Counted from the first letter of the stretch, positions 32,090-45,207 are shown. The stretch is 64,000 nt of DNA from Rutpela maculata (GCA_936432065.2 OW386293.2:60385063-60449062); one strand, 5' to 3'. The notes: generated by a model not told the origin, from the letters alone. Made by a program: numbers and translations.

Positions 32090-32520
32090 TGCCTAACCAG
32101 ACTTGAATTTGCCAATATACTCTATAAATATGATATTTAGTGGCATCGAATGTTGGTGGAAGAACTGCTAGATCGAAGAAAATATTTTGCCCAGCAAAAA
32201 TCTGATTATACCAACGAACCTGTACCTAATCAAACTATTAGTTTTTCTACTGCCATACCATATAAAAATAAATTCTTCCCCAGTTACCGCAAGCTGATTT
32301 GCTTCAGCAAAACTTTTGAAAATTAATAGGCTGTTACTTAGTTCAATATTATCTTCTAAAAATGAAAATACTGTTTTTTTGCCCTTTTTATAAAATGCAG
32401 AGGTGGTATCGCATCCGGCATGTGCAAATAGAATATTTTTTTACTACATTTTCACTTAGTTCTGAACGTAACTTACACGTTATTTTATCAGATTTACCTC
32501 CATCACCTTAGAACAATAAG
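32090..32520 (-). pseudogene. Second decayed copy of the 'GCDTTSAF' family
   Basis: On the minus strand from about 32440 the translation reads HAGCDTTSAFYKKGKKT and runs on through VFSFLEDNIEL and SFAEANQLAV for about 80 residues to a TAG near 32170. A KLRSELSENVVKK segment lies just upstream in another frame. It matches SGCDNTSAFFSKGK at 4110, so the two are copies of one family. This copy keeps only the C-terminal part. Its function is not known to me. Confidence 0.65.
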
Positions 32521-32905
32521 TAAATTTTTTTGCAAGGTAATCAGTGGAGTACCTAAAATCGGTACACGTTTACGGATTGGAGGACCGTTTTTGTGTTTTC
32601 TATATCAAAATATAAACAGAACCCCACTTTATCTCCGGAACGGTTAAAAATATCAAATTGAAATTTATCACTAAACCTGTAGATACAAAATTTTTTTTCC
32701 AAATTTTGTTGATGTATTTTTCATACCAAAAATACAAAAATATGCGAAAAATTGTATGTCGTTTTAATGGCATTAAATAGAATCTAAATATCTATTTATT
32801 TATTTTTATAAGCACTATTATTATATAAAATGTCAACTAAAGAAAAAGGAAAGAACCAAACTTTTTATTATTAACTGATAGTACAGTAAGTGAAGCAGTA
32901 AAAAT
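32521..32905. repeat. Direct repeat, mate at 35525-35905
   Basis: ggtaatcagtggagta, gtttacggattgg and tttatctccggaac occur in the same order in both copies, ending in atgtcaactaaagaaaaagg. Non-coding. Confidence 0.75.
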
Positions 32906-33329
32906 GGTAAAATTCCCGGCCCGAAAACGATGAAAGGAATTTCCTTAATTTTTTTTTGCAATATGCTTTATAAAATACGTACATCAAAATCTATATTGTC
33001 GCATTACCTGCTTTTTATTTTTAAGGGTGGAAACTAATTCTAAAAACTGAAAAATTAATAATTCTTCTAATTTTTAAATAAATAAACGAAAATCAATATA
33101 TTTATGTTTTTAAGGTCGCTGAATATGATAATGAGGTCAAAACATAGGAAAGACGGAAATATTAAGTGTTGAAACCACCCTTAAATACTGAAAAATTAAT
33201 AATTCTTCTGTTACAAATAAATTCACGAAAATCCATATACTTAACGTTTTTTAGATCGCTGAATAAGATTATGTGGTCTAAATTTGTCTAATTTTATTAA
33301 AAAGTAAAAATAATTGTTATAGACTGCTA

Positions 33330-33905
33330 GTTCACAAGTTCAAAGCAGTGTTAATTCTTGACAGAGCTCGTAAAAATATGAGTGAGAGCTCATTGGATTC
33401 GGAATGACATCTAGAAAAATGTGCAAAAGTTTCAAACTCGCACATAAACAACTGCAAAAGTTGAAAACAAATGAACATTGAAAAAATAACGAGTTTCGTT
33501 TTTTGCAAATAACTCGAAAACTATTAATATTTAAGAAAATTTAATGAACGGTTATTAAAGAGGATGAAATTTACAATAAAAAAGTCACGACTACCGAAAC
33601 TCTATCTCTATTATTAATAATTTTAATTGAATGTTGAAAATAGAGCTCCGCGCGGTGAACATTAAGCCGTTACGATGCTCTGAAACCGGCCGTAAAAAGT
33701 AAAAATATTTTTTTATGTTATCAGATATTAATTTAAAATTTTTAATAAATTATGATATTATTTAGACACTTAAAGGAACAATATCCCGTTGGAAAAATTT
33801 TTTCACCGATTTTTCATTAAATGAGCCTATTGTTAATTAACAAATTTTTTTAGAGTTTGCGTTTATGTTTCAAGTCGGATAATTATTTAACAAGTCGAGC
33901 ATCAC
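33330..33905. repeat. Dispersed repeat, mate at 51130-51690
   Basis: Shared landmarks are gctcgtaaaaatatgagtga, aaaatgtgcaaaagtttcaa and acttaaaggaacaatatccc, in the same order and orientation. Non-coding in both copies. Confidence 0.8.
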
Positions 33906-33979
33906 TTGTATTGTTTGAATGATATTTAGTAAGGATAAGATTTAACAACCAATAAATATTAAACAAAATTTGGTTTATT

Positions 33980-34410
33980 ACCAACTAGTAAAAAAATTAT
34001 AAACTACAAATATTTTCCCATTATTCTGGATTACACTCCCGATGATAGTCACATTGAGCAGCACTAAATAATTGTTTTCAGATTTGCCAACTTAAATAAT
34101 GTTACAAAGAAAATTGAAATTAGGCAACATTTTATAAAAAGCAACGGATCGATCAAACTGAGTTAGAATGATCTGGATTTGTTCAAAATGTGTTTTGTAA
34201 TATAAATTTAAATATATACGATTTGCAAGATTATGACAACGGAGCAAATATGCGTAGTGAGCACAGTGAGGGCTGTGACAGAAAATCTTAGAAATAAATC
34301 CTAGAGCATGTTAAGCACATGTTAAGTACAATGTTCTGCACATAGTTTAAATCTATTGCCAAACGATGCTGCAGATCGTTCTTTCAAAGCAACCTTTTTT
34401 TAACTAAACT
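33980..34410 (+). pseudogene. hAT transposase remnant, copy 2
   Basis: It reads IILDYTPDDSHIEQ near 34030, then QDYDNGANMRS near 34229, then QCSAHSLNLLPNDAADRS near 34330, in frames interrupted by stops and shifts. It is the same region of the same transposase as 31180-31590, with independent damage. Confidence 0.78.
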
Positions 34411-34429
34411 ACTGGCTAATTGAAACGGA

Positions 34430-36370
34430 CCAAGCGAATAGATATCAATATGTGATTTTCAGGATTTAAGGGATAATTCATTTGCGAAAAGGTGAGTTTT
34501 GTCTAATTCTTTTGTTTTGAAGCGTGTTACTTTTTACAGGGTGTAAAAGAAGAGCGTGTTTTTTTGACAAACTTTATAACTACCGAGATTCGTAGAGATT
34601 CCACAAAAAATGTTTTATATTTTTTTGATGCAATTTTTTTCAGTCACTGGTGTATTGTAAGAAACGATTTCTCAATTTTTTTATATCTCACTTATTTTGT
34701 AAGATGCCGATTTTTTTTCTAAAAACCTGTAATTTTTTAATTTTTTTAACGTTATGTCTTATTGTGCTTTGTAAGAGCCGATCATTGTAGGTTATTATAA
34801 TACCTTATAATAGCTCCTTTAATATCATAATAAAAACCGCTGCCCAAGGAATCACTACTTCCACATCCAGATTCTCTATCCGAGTCACTCACAACGAAAA
34901 AACTTTGTATGTGAAAATAATTGTTTATGGAACTTTAATAATATAATATTTGAAATCCTCTACCCCAAAACCCCATAAAACAATACCCCACATCGGTAGT
35001 GGGGTGGGGGTGGTGATAGGGGGGTGGTAGTGGGGGGGTGGATGAAGTAAAAAAATATTTTGAGGTTTCTGGTTCCTGTACATGCACTAGATCACATTTT
35101 TTTTTCATCCCCTTTAATAAGGAGGTGGGGGTGGTAATAGCTAATGCCAAAAATTTTTTTGAGACCTCAGCTTCTCTTGTATATACTAAATACCAATTTC
35201 ATGGACTCCTACCTGCTTGATTTACCCATTTACCCCAAATTTACCCTAATTTACCCCCCAACCCTTCGACGGAACAAGATGAAAATATAATCTAGTTCTA
35301 GATCTCGTTAAGGTACATATGTGTACCAAATTTCAAGTCAATATCTTAAACGGTTTCAGAGTAAACGTGCGCACAAAAAAAAGTTACAGACAGACAGACA
35401 GAAATTTTTTTTTCGCTCAAACTTAAAATCTCGACGTTTCATGACATTTTAAGCCTATTTGGACAATAAAAATTTTTTAAAATTTTTTTATCGTTACTAT
35501 ACTTCCACTGGACGTGGAAGTAATAAAAAGTAAATCTTTGTATGGTAATCAGTGGAGTATCCAAAATTGGTATATGTTTACGGATTGGGGAATCTTTTTT
35601 GGGCTTTTACATTAAAATATAAAAAAATATAAAAAACAGAAACCCATTTATCTCCGGAACAATTACAGATATCAAGCTACAATTTGGCATATCTATGAAG
35701 GGACTAACTAAAATGGCTTTACCTGTAGATACATTTTTTGCCAAATTTTGTTGATTTAATTTTCACACCAAAAATACAAAAGTGTACGAAAAATTGTATG
35801 TCTTTATAATACAATTAAATATAATCTAAATATTTATTTATCTATTTTTATATGCACTATTATTATATAAAATGTCAACTAAAGAAAAAGGGAAGAACCA
35901 TACTTTTTATTATTAATGGAGCAATAATAGTTAAATGTATATTAGCGAGAAAAATTATATGTATTCACCATGAACTGAAAGTACAAAAAAATGCACTTAT
36001 TATTTTAAAGGAACGGCATAAGGTATTATAATAATCTACAACGATCGGCTGTTATAAAAACCAATGAGGCCTAATGGCAAAAAGATATTTGTTTTTTTTA
36101 AACTAGTGACCAAAAAAAAAAATGCCATCAAAATAATATTAAATAATGTTTGTTGAATCTCGGTAGTTATAAAGTTTGGTTAAAAAAGCACACTTTTCTT
36201 TCACACCCTGTAAACAGTAACGTGCTTCAAAATAAAAGAAATGAACAAAACCGGCTGTTTTACAAATAAATAATCTATTAAATTCTGAAAACCACATATC
36301 GATATCTATTCTCTTTCTCAAAAAATGTCGATTTAAATTCAACCTAAAAATTTGCTTGGTCCCTTTCAAT
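34430..36370. mobile_element. Terminal-inverted-repeat element, non-autonomous, hosting an R1 copy
   Basis: The left segment contains gatatcaatatgtgattttc and then tacagggtgtaaaagaag. The right segment contains their reverse complements (ctttcacaccctgta and gaaaaccacatatcgatatc). Arms are at least 300 bp with many changes. An R1 element (34833-35521) and a copy of the 32.5-kb direct repeat lie inside. No transposase frame remains. Confidence 0.6.
34833..35521 (-). repeat. R1 repeat copy, inverted, near full length
   Basis: It runs from aaaaccgctgcccaagg to cttccactggacgtggaagt and is nearly the same as 12811-13501 throughout, so it is a relatively young copy. Confidence 0.85.
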
Positions 36371-36474
36371 TGGCCAGCGGTTCAAGAACTATAAATATTT
36401 TTGTTGGTCACTGGCCGCTAACGCTGTACGCAAATTGATACAACGTTGCCAGTAACCTGAGGGGACGGCGAATA

Positions 36475-36750
36475 CGTAATATCTGTAGTCCACCTTATAC
36501 TAGTTAGAGGTGACTTCGTGTTGACCATTCCTACTTGGTACGGCGACACTAGCGCTGGTGATATACACTCGAACTAAAACTCAAAATTGTAGGTACCAGA
36601 TGTATGAAGTGACCTCAGAACTATTTTTCGCTAAGTAACTTAGGATGACATCTGGATTCATTTTACATCGAAATTAAGGCAAAACGTTGTCGCCTCAGCT
36701 TTATGAGGTCACAACGTCATATATGAGGTCACAGCGTGTTTAGTAACTCT

Positions 36751-36797
<47 letters not shown>
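36475..36797. repeat. R3-like repeat followed by (TA)n
   Basis: Several gaggtca and gacctca motifs up to about 36745, then a TA run at 36752-36797. Confidence 0.5.
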
Positions 36798-36802
<5 letters not shown>

Positions 36803-37013
36803 TCTTCAGAATTTCCTAAAAAGGTTAAATCCAAAATTTAGTCAAATTTAAAAAATATTGAAATTTGCAGAAAATATGAAGAACATGTTAAAAGCAATAT
36901 AAGCATGTTATTACCATTTTAAGAAGTAGGTACAATTTTTATGCACGTTTTATATTATGAATTTACGATACAGCCTCATCGCGGAGGACAGGACATTCCT
37001 TTCTTGAAATGTG

Positions 37014-37083
<70 letters not shown>

Positions 37084-37624
37084 ATGCCAGTTCAGTTGTT
37101 ACCTCCGGCACATAGAAATGGAGCTCTGACCTCCGGGTCTTCCTTTTTATATATCGCTATATATTTGACATATATATAATGAGGGGAACCTCCATAATCC
37201 AGATTTCAAGAGAGGGGAAACGATTTTTCTTTTTTTTTTTGTTCATATATAGAGGATACCAAAGATACGAACCGACCTCCAAAACATATATATGAGAGGA
37301 TACTGACGCTTCGTTATTACCTCCAGTAACGTTGCCAAATCTACAGAGGTCAGAACATACTTTCATTACCTAGTTATATATGCATCGTTGAATTTACTTT
37401 CTATATTGCACATTTCAAGAAAGGAATGTCCTGTCCTCCGCGATGAGGCTGTATCGTAAATTCATAATATAAAACGTGCATAAAAATTGTACCTACTTCT
37501 TAAAATGGTAATAACATGCTTATATTGCTTTTAACATGTTCTTCATATTTTCTGCAAATTTCAATATTTTTTAAATTTGACTAAATTTTGGATTTAACCT
37601 TTTTAGGAAATTCTGAAGAACTTT
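36798..37624. repeat. Perfect 222-bp inverted repeat around a (TA)n and R3 core
   Basis: 36798-37019 and 37403-37624 are exact reverse complements on inspection, starting aaagttcttcagaatttcct. The 383-bp core has a long (TA)n (37018-37081) and an R3-like segment (37085-37375). No gene is present. Perfect identity implies a recent origin or ongoing gene conversion. Confidence 0.9.
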
Positions 37625-37639
37625 TATTGTTGATATTAT

Positions 37640-37810
37640 TTTTTCTTTTTCAGTTTATTCTTTTATCGCAGGTGGCTTTGTATTTGTAAAGAGGCGAATG
37701 TCTTTTGGCCATAAGTAGATCCTAATGTATTTTACCTTTAAGGATAATTTTGTTCAAAATAGATAAAAACTAAAAAAGTTGTAAAGGTGTTGCACTTTTC
37801 CGTGTGACAC
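37640..37810. repeat. Dispersed repeat, mate at 61370-61530
   Basis: cagtttat, atcgcaggtggctt and aaactaaaaaagtt occur in the same order at both places. Confidence 0.65.
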
Positions 37811-38790
37811 ACTGTAAACATATTGTTGAACAATAATTTTTGCTGAGTACATATTAACTCAAACTTGAAAAAATGGCATAATTGATGACATGCTGAAATG
37901 TCCAAAAAAATTAACGGTAAAGGGATTACTTCTATTTTCATTGCAACGAATGTGAAGTCTGTCTGATTTTTTTAACAAAGTACTTTATTTCATGAGATAA
38001 ATTATTGAAAATAAACTGTAATAAACATGTTAGTTAATATCTTGTAGTTGTTGAAATTATTAAACTAGTACAAAATCAAAACTCTGCTCTCGTCAAAGAA
38101 TATTTCTTTACGAATTCAGAAATTCAAAATACACTATTATTAACTTCGTTATTTAATAAGATATTGAAGTTTTAAATTGAAATAAAACAAGTTTATCCTT
38201 TAAATTTTATTAATGGCACGAAATAAAACTATTTTAATAGTGATTAATTAATTAATTAATTAATTTAAATATACAGCTGCCCAGACAGATAAGCACTCAA
38301 TTAAAGGGCAGGAAACATACTAATCAGTGTATGTAATATACACAATACAAACACTAATAAAAAAAAAAGGAAATCAACATTTTACATGTAAAATATGAAC
38401 ATATCAATATTAAAATTAGAGATAAGCGAATAGACAATTACAGAAGGAAGGCAAAGTGAAAAGTAAGGACTCAATATGTAAACATTATATTATGTACTAA
38501 AACGTATCAAGGGTGATTCAAAATACATTGTTTTATATTATTAACACTACAATGAAAAACATCAAGGTTTGACTGATAATGTAAAATAGTTTAAACACAT
38601 GTTATAAATAGGTGAAAATTTTAATAAAATCGTTCTTGGAGTAGCTAAATAAAATAAGGCGTATGAGCGAATTTGAAACGACAGAACAGTTAAAAAGAGC
38701 TGAGACCATCTGGGCTGTCCACCTGATTTGTCAGTTTATGTAAAAACAGTATAGAAAAATAGACTCGCCGATATACTAAGTCGTTTATTC
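37811..38790. other. Unassigned AT-rich sequence
   Basis: Only a (TTAA)n-like run near 38245-38268 stands out. No coding, RNA or repeat assignment. Confidence 0.45.
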
Positions 38791-38791
38791 C

Positions 38792-39554
38792 AGGAAATAG
38801 CGTGCAAATTCGACGACGAATGGTTACCGTCTACCAGTCAGTAATCGAAGAGACATTTTTTTTTCTCTCTGGAACTTTTTGGTGTGGTAGGGGATAGGGA
38901 GAGGGGGGGACATTTATTTTTTAATCGAATGATTATCGATATCTGTCCGCATAGGTAGTTAGTATATGTACTTCACATACCCCAATTACGCTGGCAGATA
39001 AAACTTCCAGTCGGCGTGCGCGGTAACCGGAAATAGAAAAAAGAAACATTTTTAGTTACCGGACAAAATTTGGCGCAAAATGTTTGTTTTGACGTGTACT
39101 GTACTGTAGTTGGTAGACATTTTTATCGATCAGTTTTTGAGCAATTGGCCATCAGAGTGGCGAAAAATGGCCACTTTGATGGCAAATTGCTCAAAAACCG
39201 ACCGATAGAAATGTCTGCGAACTACAGTATAGTACTGTAAACGTCAGAACAAACATTTTGCGCCAAATTTAATCCGGTAACGAAATTTTTTTTTCCTATT
39301 TCCGGTTACCTCGCACGCCGACCGGAAGTTTTGTCTGCCAGCGTAATTGAGGTATATGAAGTACATATTATACTAACTACCTATGCGGACAGATATCGAT
39401 AATAATTCGATTAAAAAATAAATGTCCTCTCCCTACCTATCCCACCACCATACCAAAAAGTTCCAGGGAGAAAAAATTTTGTACTTATATGGTCTCTTCG
39501 ATTACCGATTGGCAGACGGTAACCATTCGTCGTCGAATTTGCACGCTATTTCCT
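38792..39554. repeat. 763-bp foldback element
   Basis: aggaaatagcgtgcaaattc at 38792 pairs with its complement ending at 39554. The two arms match along their whole length, with small differences, to a centre at about 39173 (gtggcgaaaaatggccac). There is essentially no spacer and no open frame. Confidence 0.88.
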
Positions 39555-39585
39555 AGACCAGTTTAAGTTAAATCTAGCTAACAAA

Positions 39586-40165
39586 TCAGATTGTGGATAG
39601 GTGGATAAATACGGTCAGTCTTAAAGGAGAGATATTCAATATACCTTCACTAAAGATATGAATATCATGTTGTGGATTCAAAACATTACCAGCATATTCC
39701 AATTTTGGCCTGACAAAATCATTAAACAGAAGAGAAAGTGTACAAATGTTCGTAAAACACTTCGAATTTCTCATAATAAAACCTACATTTTTGTAAGCAT
39801 TAGCAGTAATGTTATTATATGGGCAACAAAGGTTAATATTCAATCAAAGATGACTCCGAAATCCTTAGATTGTCTGCATTTATTAACTGTTTCGTCGTCT
39901 ATTTTATACGAAAAATTTATCGGATTATTTTTCTTGGTAAAGGTTGTGGTATTACATTTTGATATATTTAAAGGTAATTTATTAGATTCACAATATAAAT
40001 TAATTTTTGAGAGATCTTGTTGTAATTGACGACAATCTTCAGAGTTAATAGATGCAAACAATTTAAGACTGTTAACATATCAAAGAACATTACTTTGAAT
40101 ATCCCTACAGATATTGATAAATATAATAAATAACAGTGGCCGGAGATGGAACTCCTGATATTGCT
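39586..40165 (-). pseudogene. Dead LINE reverse-transcriptase fragment
   Basis: On the minus strand the translation runs EFHLRPLLFIIFINI (from about 40155) to a TGA and then YVNSLKLFASINSEDC. It continues with LQQDLSKINLYCESNKLPLN, KDFGVIFD and, in another frame, FVRPKLEYAGNVLNPQH. This is RT from the block before the active site into the thumb. The position of the catalytic YADD reads YVNS, so both aspartates are gone. It is older than, and different from, the LINE at 14714. Confidence 0.8.
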
Positions 40166-40311
40166 AACACATCAATAGATGAAAAGCCATGATACTACAC
40201 AAGTAAAAAAAATAAGGTATACAAGGTGCGTTCTAAGCGTATAGTTATATTTAAACCACGTAGTCTTGACATCTATAGAAATCCATTCAATGATTTTTTT
40301 CTATGTACCTA

Positions 40312-40514
40312 CCTGAAGTTTCGAACGTTCACTTGAACTAATTTCATACGAAAAGGAAAAATTAATAAAAATTACAAATCGACTTAGTCGTGCCATTTTT
40401 CTGATAATATTAGCTGGCAACTGCAAATATTACCAGAAAAATTGTACGCCTAAGTCGATTAATTTATCCTTTTCATATGAAATTCGTTCAAGTGAACGTT
40501 CAAAACATCAGGTA
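40312..40514. repeat. Imperfect palindrome, about 200 bp
   Basis: cgaacgttcacttgaac near 40322 pairs with gttcaagtgaacgttc near 40488, continuing through ttcatacgaaaagga and aatcgactta. The centre is near 40413. Confidence 0.75.
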
Positions 40515-41045
40515 CATTTTTTTAAATTCCGTGCGTAATTTTTTTCTATTAAAAAAAATACGAAAATTTGTTTTTAAAAGGCTTATTATTTATTTTTGAA
40601 TTATTAACAATTAGCAAAGAATCTTACTCTATATTTGTTTAAAATTTGTTTTGTACAGTAAACAGCACAATTTTATATTATGTCGTCTAATATCAAATAT
40701 TATCACAATTTGACGTAACTACGGACTAAATTTGCAAATTAGATATAACTCGTTCCCACTTATTTTATAGATGTCTGCACCGAATTGAGCTTATACGGTT
40801 ATGGGATCTGTAATGAGCGCCATTTCATATGAAAATAATTAATTTAAAGAAAGATTTTACTTCACTAATTTACAAATATAAACTAGGTACCTATATTTAA
40901 GTTTCATCTTGAATGAAGAAAAGCAAATTTCAAATGGGTTATAAAAGAAAACAGAACAAATACCTGTTAAAAATACCTTATAATTATAGTGCAATATTGT
41001 GCATAATTTTATCAATATTAAAAGAATTAACAATGTAGAGAACAA
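40515..41045. other. Unassigned AT-rich sequence
   Basis: No gene or repeat could be assigned. The overlapping short frames are unsupported. Confidence 0.4.
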
Positions 41046-41049
41046 TAAT

Positions 41050-44000
41050 TTTTACTATACCGGGTGTCAACGGAATCATTAAACAAGTCATAGTTACCAA
41101 AATATAAGCATACTTGGCAGTGGTAATATACAGAGTGTTTAGTAAGTGGCTGGCCATACGCTAGTAAGGAGCACAGAATATCCCTACCGCCTTTCGTTTC
41201 TGACCTACAGCAAGTTTTCAATATTTTGACAAAATTTCGATCGGCCATATTTTTTTGAATGGCTTCACCAAATAGAACCAAATTTAGTAGGTACGTTTCA
41301 CTAATATGTTTGCACAATTCAGTACCGCAAACAAAAAAAAATATCAGGTGTCAATTTTTTTTTTTGGCAGTTACCTTAAAAAAACATCAATTGGCAATTT
41401 ACCATACCGATTTTAAAAATACTCTAATAATGTACCTAACCATGTAGTTAATTTTTTGGAACACTTATCGATTCGGGACTTAACAGCTAAGATTCACAAT
41501 AAATCCATTTAAAAAATATTTGGGTGGCTTCCGGTCACGAAAACATTAGTTGTGAGAAAACATTTAATTTCTCACACAACGATAATAAAAAATCTAAATA
41601 TTTCAACATTAAGGAACGAAATTAAAATTTTTTTAGAACAAATAAGAAAGAGTAACAATTATAAAGGAGAGAAATAATTGAGGACATGATCGCACCTAAC
41701 ATTTAAATTCATTAACCAAAAAGAATTTTCAAAAACAATTTAAAACACACTTAAAATGTAATGAACAATAATAATTAAGAAAACAACTAACCGACAAATT
41801 TTCCAAATGTCTGCCTCTAACTTCTTCAACACACCATTGCACACCCACACGTTGGGTCTATATTCTATTCTCGGCTAATTCGCTAATACTTAGTTTCGCT
41901 AATAAAAGTATTTTTACTTTCTTAACTCCGCATGGAATCGATATTAATTATAGTTTTTAGAGAATGGAAGATGTTACCATTTTTAGATTGATTTGAACTT
42001 TTGTTATGTTCTAAAATTGCTATTGAAAATTGTCAGTTGGTACGCACGTACGTACGGAAACACTCTACAGGACACAATTCTCAACGAATCCACTTGAATC
42101 CACTTGAATGCTTTTTTAATCGCTTCGTCTATCATCAGAATAGAATCCTATTGAATTTCATAATGATCCGTCAACTTGTTAAATTATTATAGGCCCATTT
42201 TTCTGGTTTTAGGTGTGTATTGGAGAACTAAAACAATTTTTGAGTTAGAGCGAGTAAAACACTCGCTCTAACTTAAAAACGGCACGATGAATTACTCTCA
42301 ATTTTTTTTCGTATTATCACTAGATATTCTTTAACACAATGTGTTGATATGAAGTTTTAATAAGTTTAGAAAATATACTTTTTTACTAGGTCGAAAATTT
42401 GCATTCTCAAATATTGCATGCAGGAAACTTTTTATCTTTCGAAATAGATACCAAGTAGATCAAGAAGAAATAAAGATAAAGGATGGACGTAACTTTTTTA
42501 TTTGAAACTTTTTTTCTGGCATTAGCAGTTTTCGAGAAAAGTCCAAATGAGTGATTACTGCCCCGGTATTACAATTAATTGCTATTAAATTTACACGTTA
42601 TAAGTTTTGCATGTTAATTTTGAATGTTATTGTTATTTTCTCTTCCAACTAGCTCTAACTCAAAAACGGAACATGAATTGATCTCAAATTTTCCTCATAT
42701 TATCACTGCATACCTATTTGTTCACAAAATATGTTAATATGAAGATCGAATTTTAATAAGTGTAGAAAGTATGATTTTCTTCTAAAGTTGTGTCAGGCTG
42801 TTGCAGGACAAATAGAACAAGCGAGAAACTTTTTTATCTTTCGAAATAAATACCAACTATATCGATAAGAAATGAAGATAAAGGAAGGACGCAACTTTTC
42901 TGTTTTAAACTTTTTTTTTACTAGAATTAAAAGTTTTCAAGAAAACTGTATGTGAGTGATTGTTGGCCTTGTACCGCGATTATTTTCTACTAGATTATCC
43001 AGTTTTGTCGATTTATTGAACTTTTAACATAATAATTGTTATACATTCTGTAGGATACTCTACGCAGTTTTTTTGTTGTAAATAATATCTTAAATAACTA
43101 ATCTGTAATATACAGTGCGCCTTTCAAGTTCGAGCGACCTTAGTGTAAATTAGACTATATATCAATTTTATCTTAAAAATTTTATTTTTAAAAGAATAGA
43201 ATTTGCATTCAGATGTTGCCGGATACCCAATAAACACAATGACTTCTGACAAAAGAAATTATATGTAGTACAGTATGGCAGAATACCCTTATTGAAATTG
43301 AGTCATATCAGTTATACTGAGTGATCTCCAGAGGCGTGTACACTGTCTTGCTATATTTAAACTATATTTTGTTCCAATTTTAAAACAAAAATTATTAAGG
43401 TTTTTAATTAAGTACAATAAATAAGACATACGAAAATGCATAAAATATCGGAGCTGTAATATACAGTGTGTCGACTAGGTAATGTGTATTCAACAAACTT
43501 TACGCAGATTGCGTTAAATTTCAATTTTACTTAACAATATAAATTGTTTGTATTTAATGAAATTATTACGAAACGAATGGAAATTGCTATTTCAACAATA
43601 AAAATAAAAAATATATTGACTGAGTATTTAATCTCAGGCTTCAGTTGCGAGTAGCACCTTTTAAATATGAATTGCGTCGTGTCCGTACAGAATATGAATG
43701 AAATAGATATAGGCAGTCGGTCACGCCCGACCGTAACTTCCACTCATTATCAAATGTCTATTAGTAAAATATATAAATAAATGATTGGAATTAACATTTC
43801 AGACAGACATTGATAGACCGAAATTTTGTTTTCGTATTTACGAACAGTATAGTAATAATTTGGCCAATGAACTGGATGTTACACTCATAACATTTATTGT
43901 ATAAAACAACTTTCGGGGTGTGCACTTTTGGTTTTACCAACTGTTCTAATATAATTAAACCATGTACCAGTTTTTAGCACATTTAGTCAGTTTTTTTTTA

Positions 44001-44700
44001 ATTGTTTTTGTTCATTACATTTTAGGTGTGTTATCTTAATTTTGTGAAGTTATTTTTAAACAAATTCTTTTTAGTTAATGAAACTAAATATTAATTTCCT
44101 CAGTTATTTAACTTCTGTATAATTGTTACTCTTTTTCGTTTTTTAATGTTTGTTTAAATTTTAATATTTTTTGTATTATCCTGACAAATTCTAACAGACA
44201 AATTAAATCTTTCCTCACGAAATTAAAGCCTCCCATGTAATTACTAATGTTTTTGTAGCCGTAAGTCACCCAAATATTTTTTAAAGAGATTTATTGTGAA
44301 ACTCGGCTGTTAATTCTCGAAGCGTTAAAAGTGTGACAAAAAAACTAATTACATAGTTTAGGTACATCATTAGTGTTTTTTAAATCGGTATTGTAAATTG
44401 CCAGAATCCATATACAGGATGATAGTTTTAGGTAACTGCCAAAAAAAAAAGATAACTTACCCCAGTCCTAATATTTTTTGTTTATTTGCGGTATTAAATT
44501 ATTGAAACATCTATTATTTTGTGAAAAAATAGAAAACACGTTGTATATCAAAAACAAAGAGCATTCGGGATATACTATAGATCATTCTGAGATCGTCTCA
44601 GGGTTCTGTGGTTTTCATTGGTGTATGGCTAGTCATTCACGAAAAACCGTGTATATAAAAAATGGTTATTTTCGGTATACCGGGTGGTCCAGCCCATAGT
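41050..44700. mobile_element. Large inverted-repeat structure, about 3.6 kb, no ORF
   Basis: The left arm (about 41050-41800) and right arm (about 43980-44700) are diverged reverse complements. Pairs include caaattggcaatttacc-like sequence against ggtattgtaaattgcca, aaaaatatttgggtg against cacccaaatattttt, and caataataattaag-like sequence. The interior has a direct repeat pair (42240-42540 and 42650-42960, both with tctaactyaaaaacgg) and two copies of the 28.8-30.6 kb repeat unit (43100-43720). It is probably a dead, non-autonomous DNA element. Confidence 0.55.
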
Positions 44701-45205
44701 GATACTCTTGTAAGTTTTGAATGGGAGGATGTATTTTTTAAAATTTGGTGCAGTATATGAGATCTAATTTCCAATTATGTGATGTAAAGAACCAAAATGC
44801 CGACTACCGGTTTCGACGCAATTTACATGAAAATCAATGTTTTAAATGGGACAACATGTATATTTTTGCATATTTAAGTCCTACCAGACAAAATACAAAG
44901 GTTTGATTTTCAAAAAAAAAAAAAAAAAAATATCTTTACAATCTTTAGTTTTAGAAGTCCGCGACAAAATTGTTAATAATCAGTTTGCAAGCACCTGCAA
45001 AATATTATCTCGTCAAACACTAAGATTAAACATGATTTATGTATGCATTAAGTCCAACGACATTAGTTTTTCACCGTAAACTATTTTTTTTTAATTCAAA
45101 TAGACCTTTAAATTACAAATTGGCGTGTATGATGTCTACCCTTTCTTTTGTAATTAAAAAAATAATAAAAAGAGAAATATATTTTTCGAAATATTTTTTT
45201 GAAGT
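44701..45205. other. Unassigned, with an A run
   Basis: An 18-base A run lies at about 44914-44931. Short frames here are unsupported. Confidence 0.4.
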
Positions 45206-45207
45206 TT

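Noticed and set aside
39658..40029. 123-residue plus-strand frame
   Set aside because: It is the antisense shadow of the dead reverse transcriptase on the minus strand.
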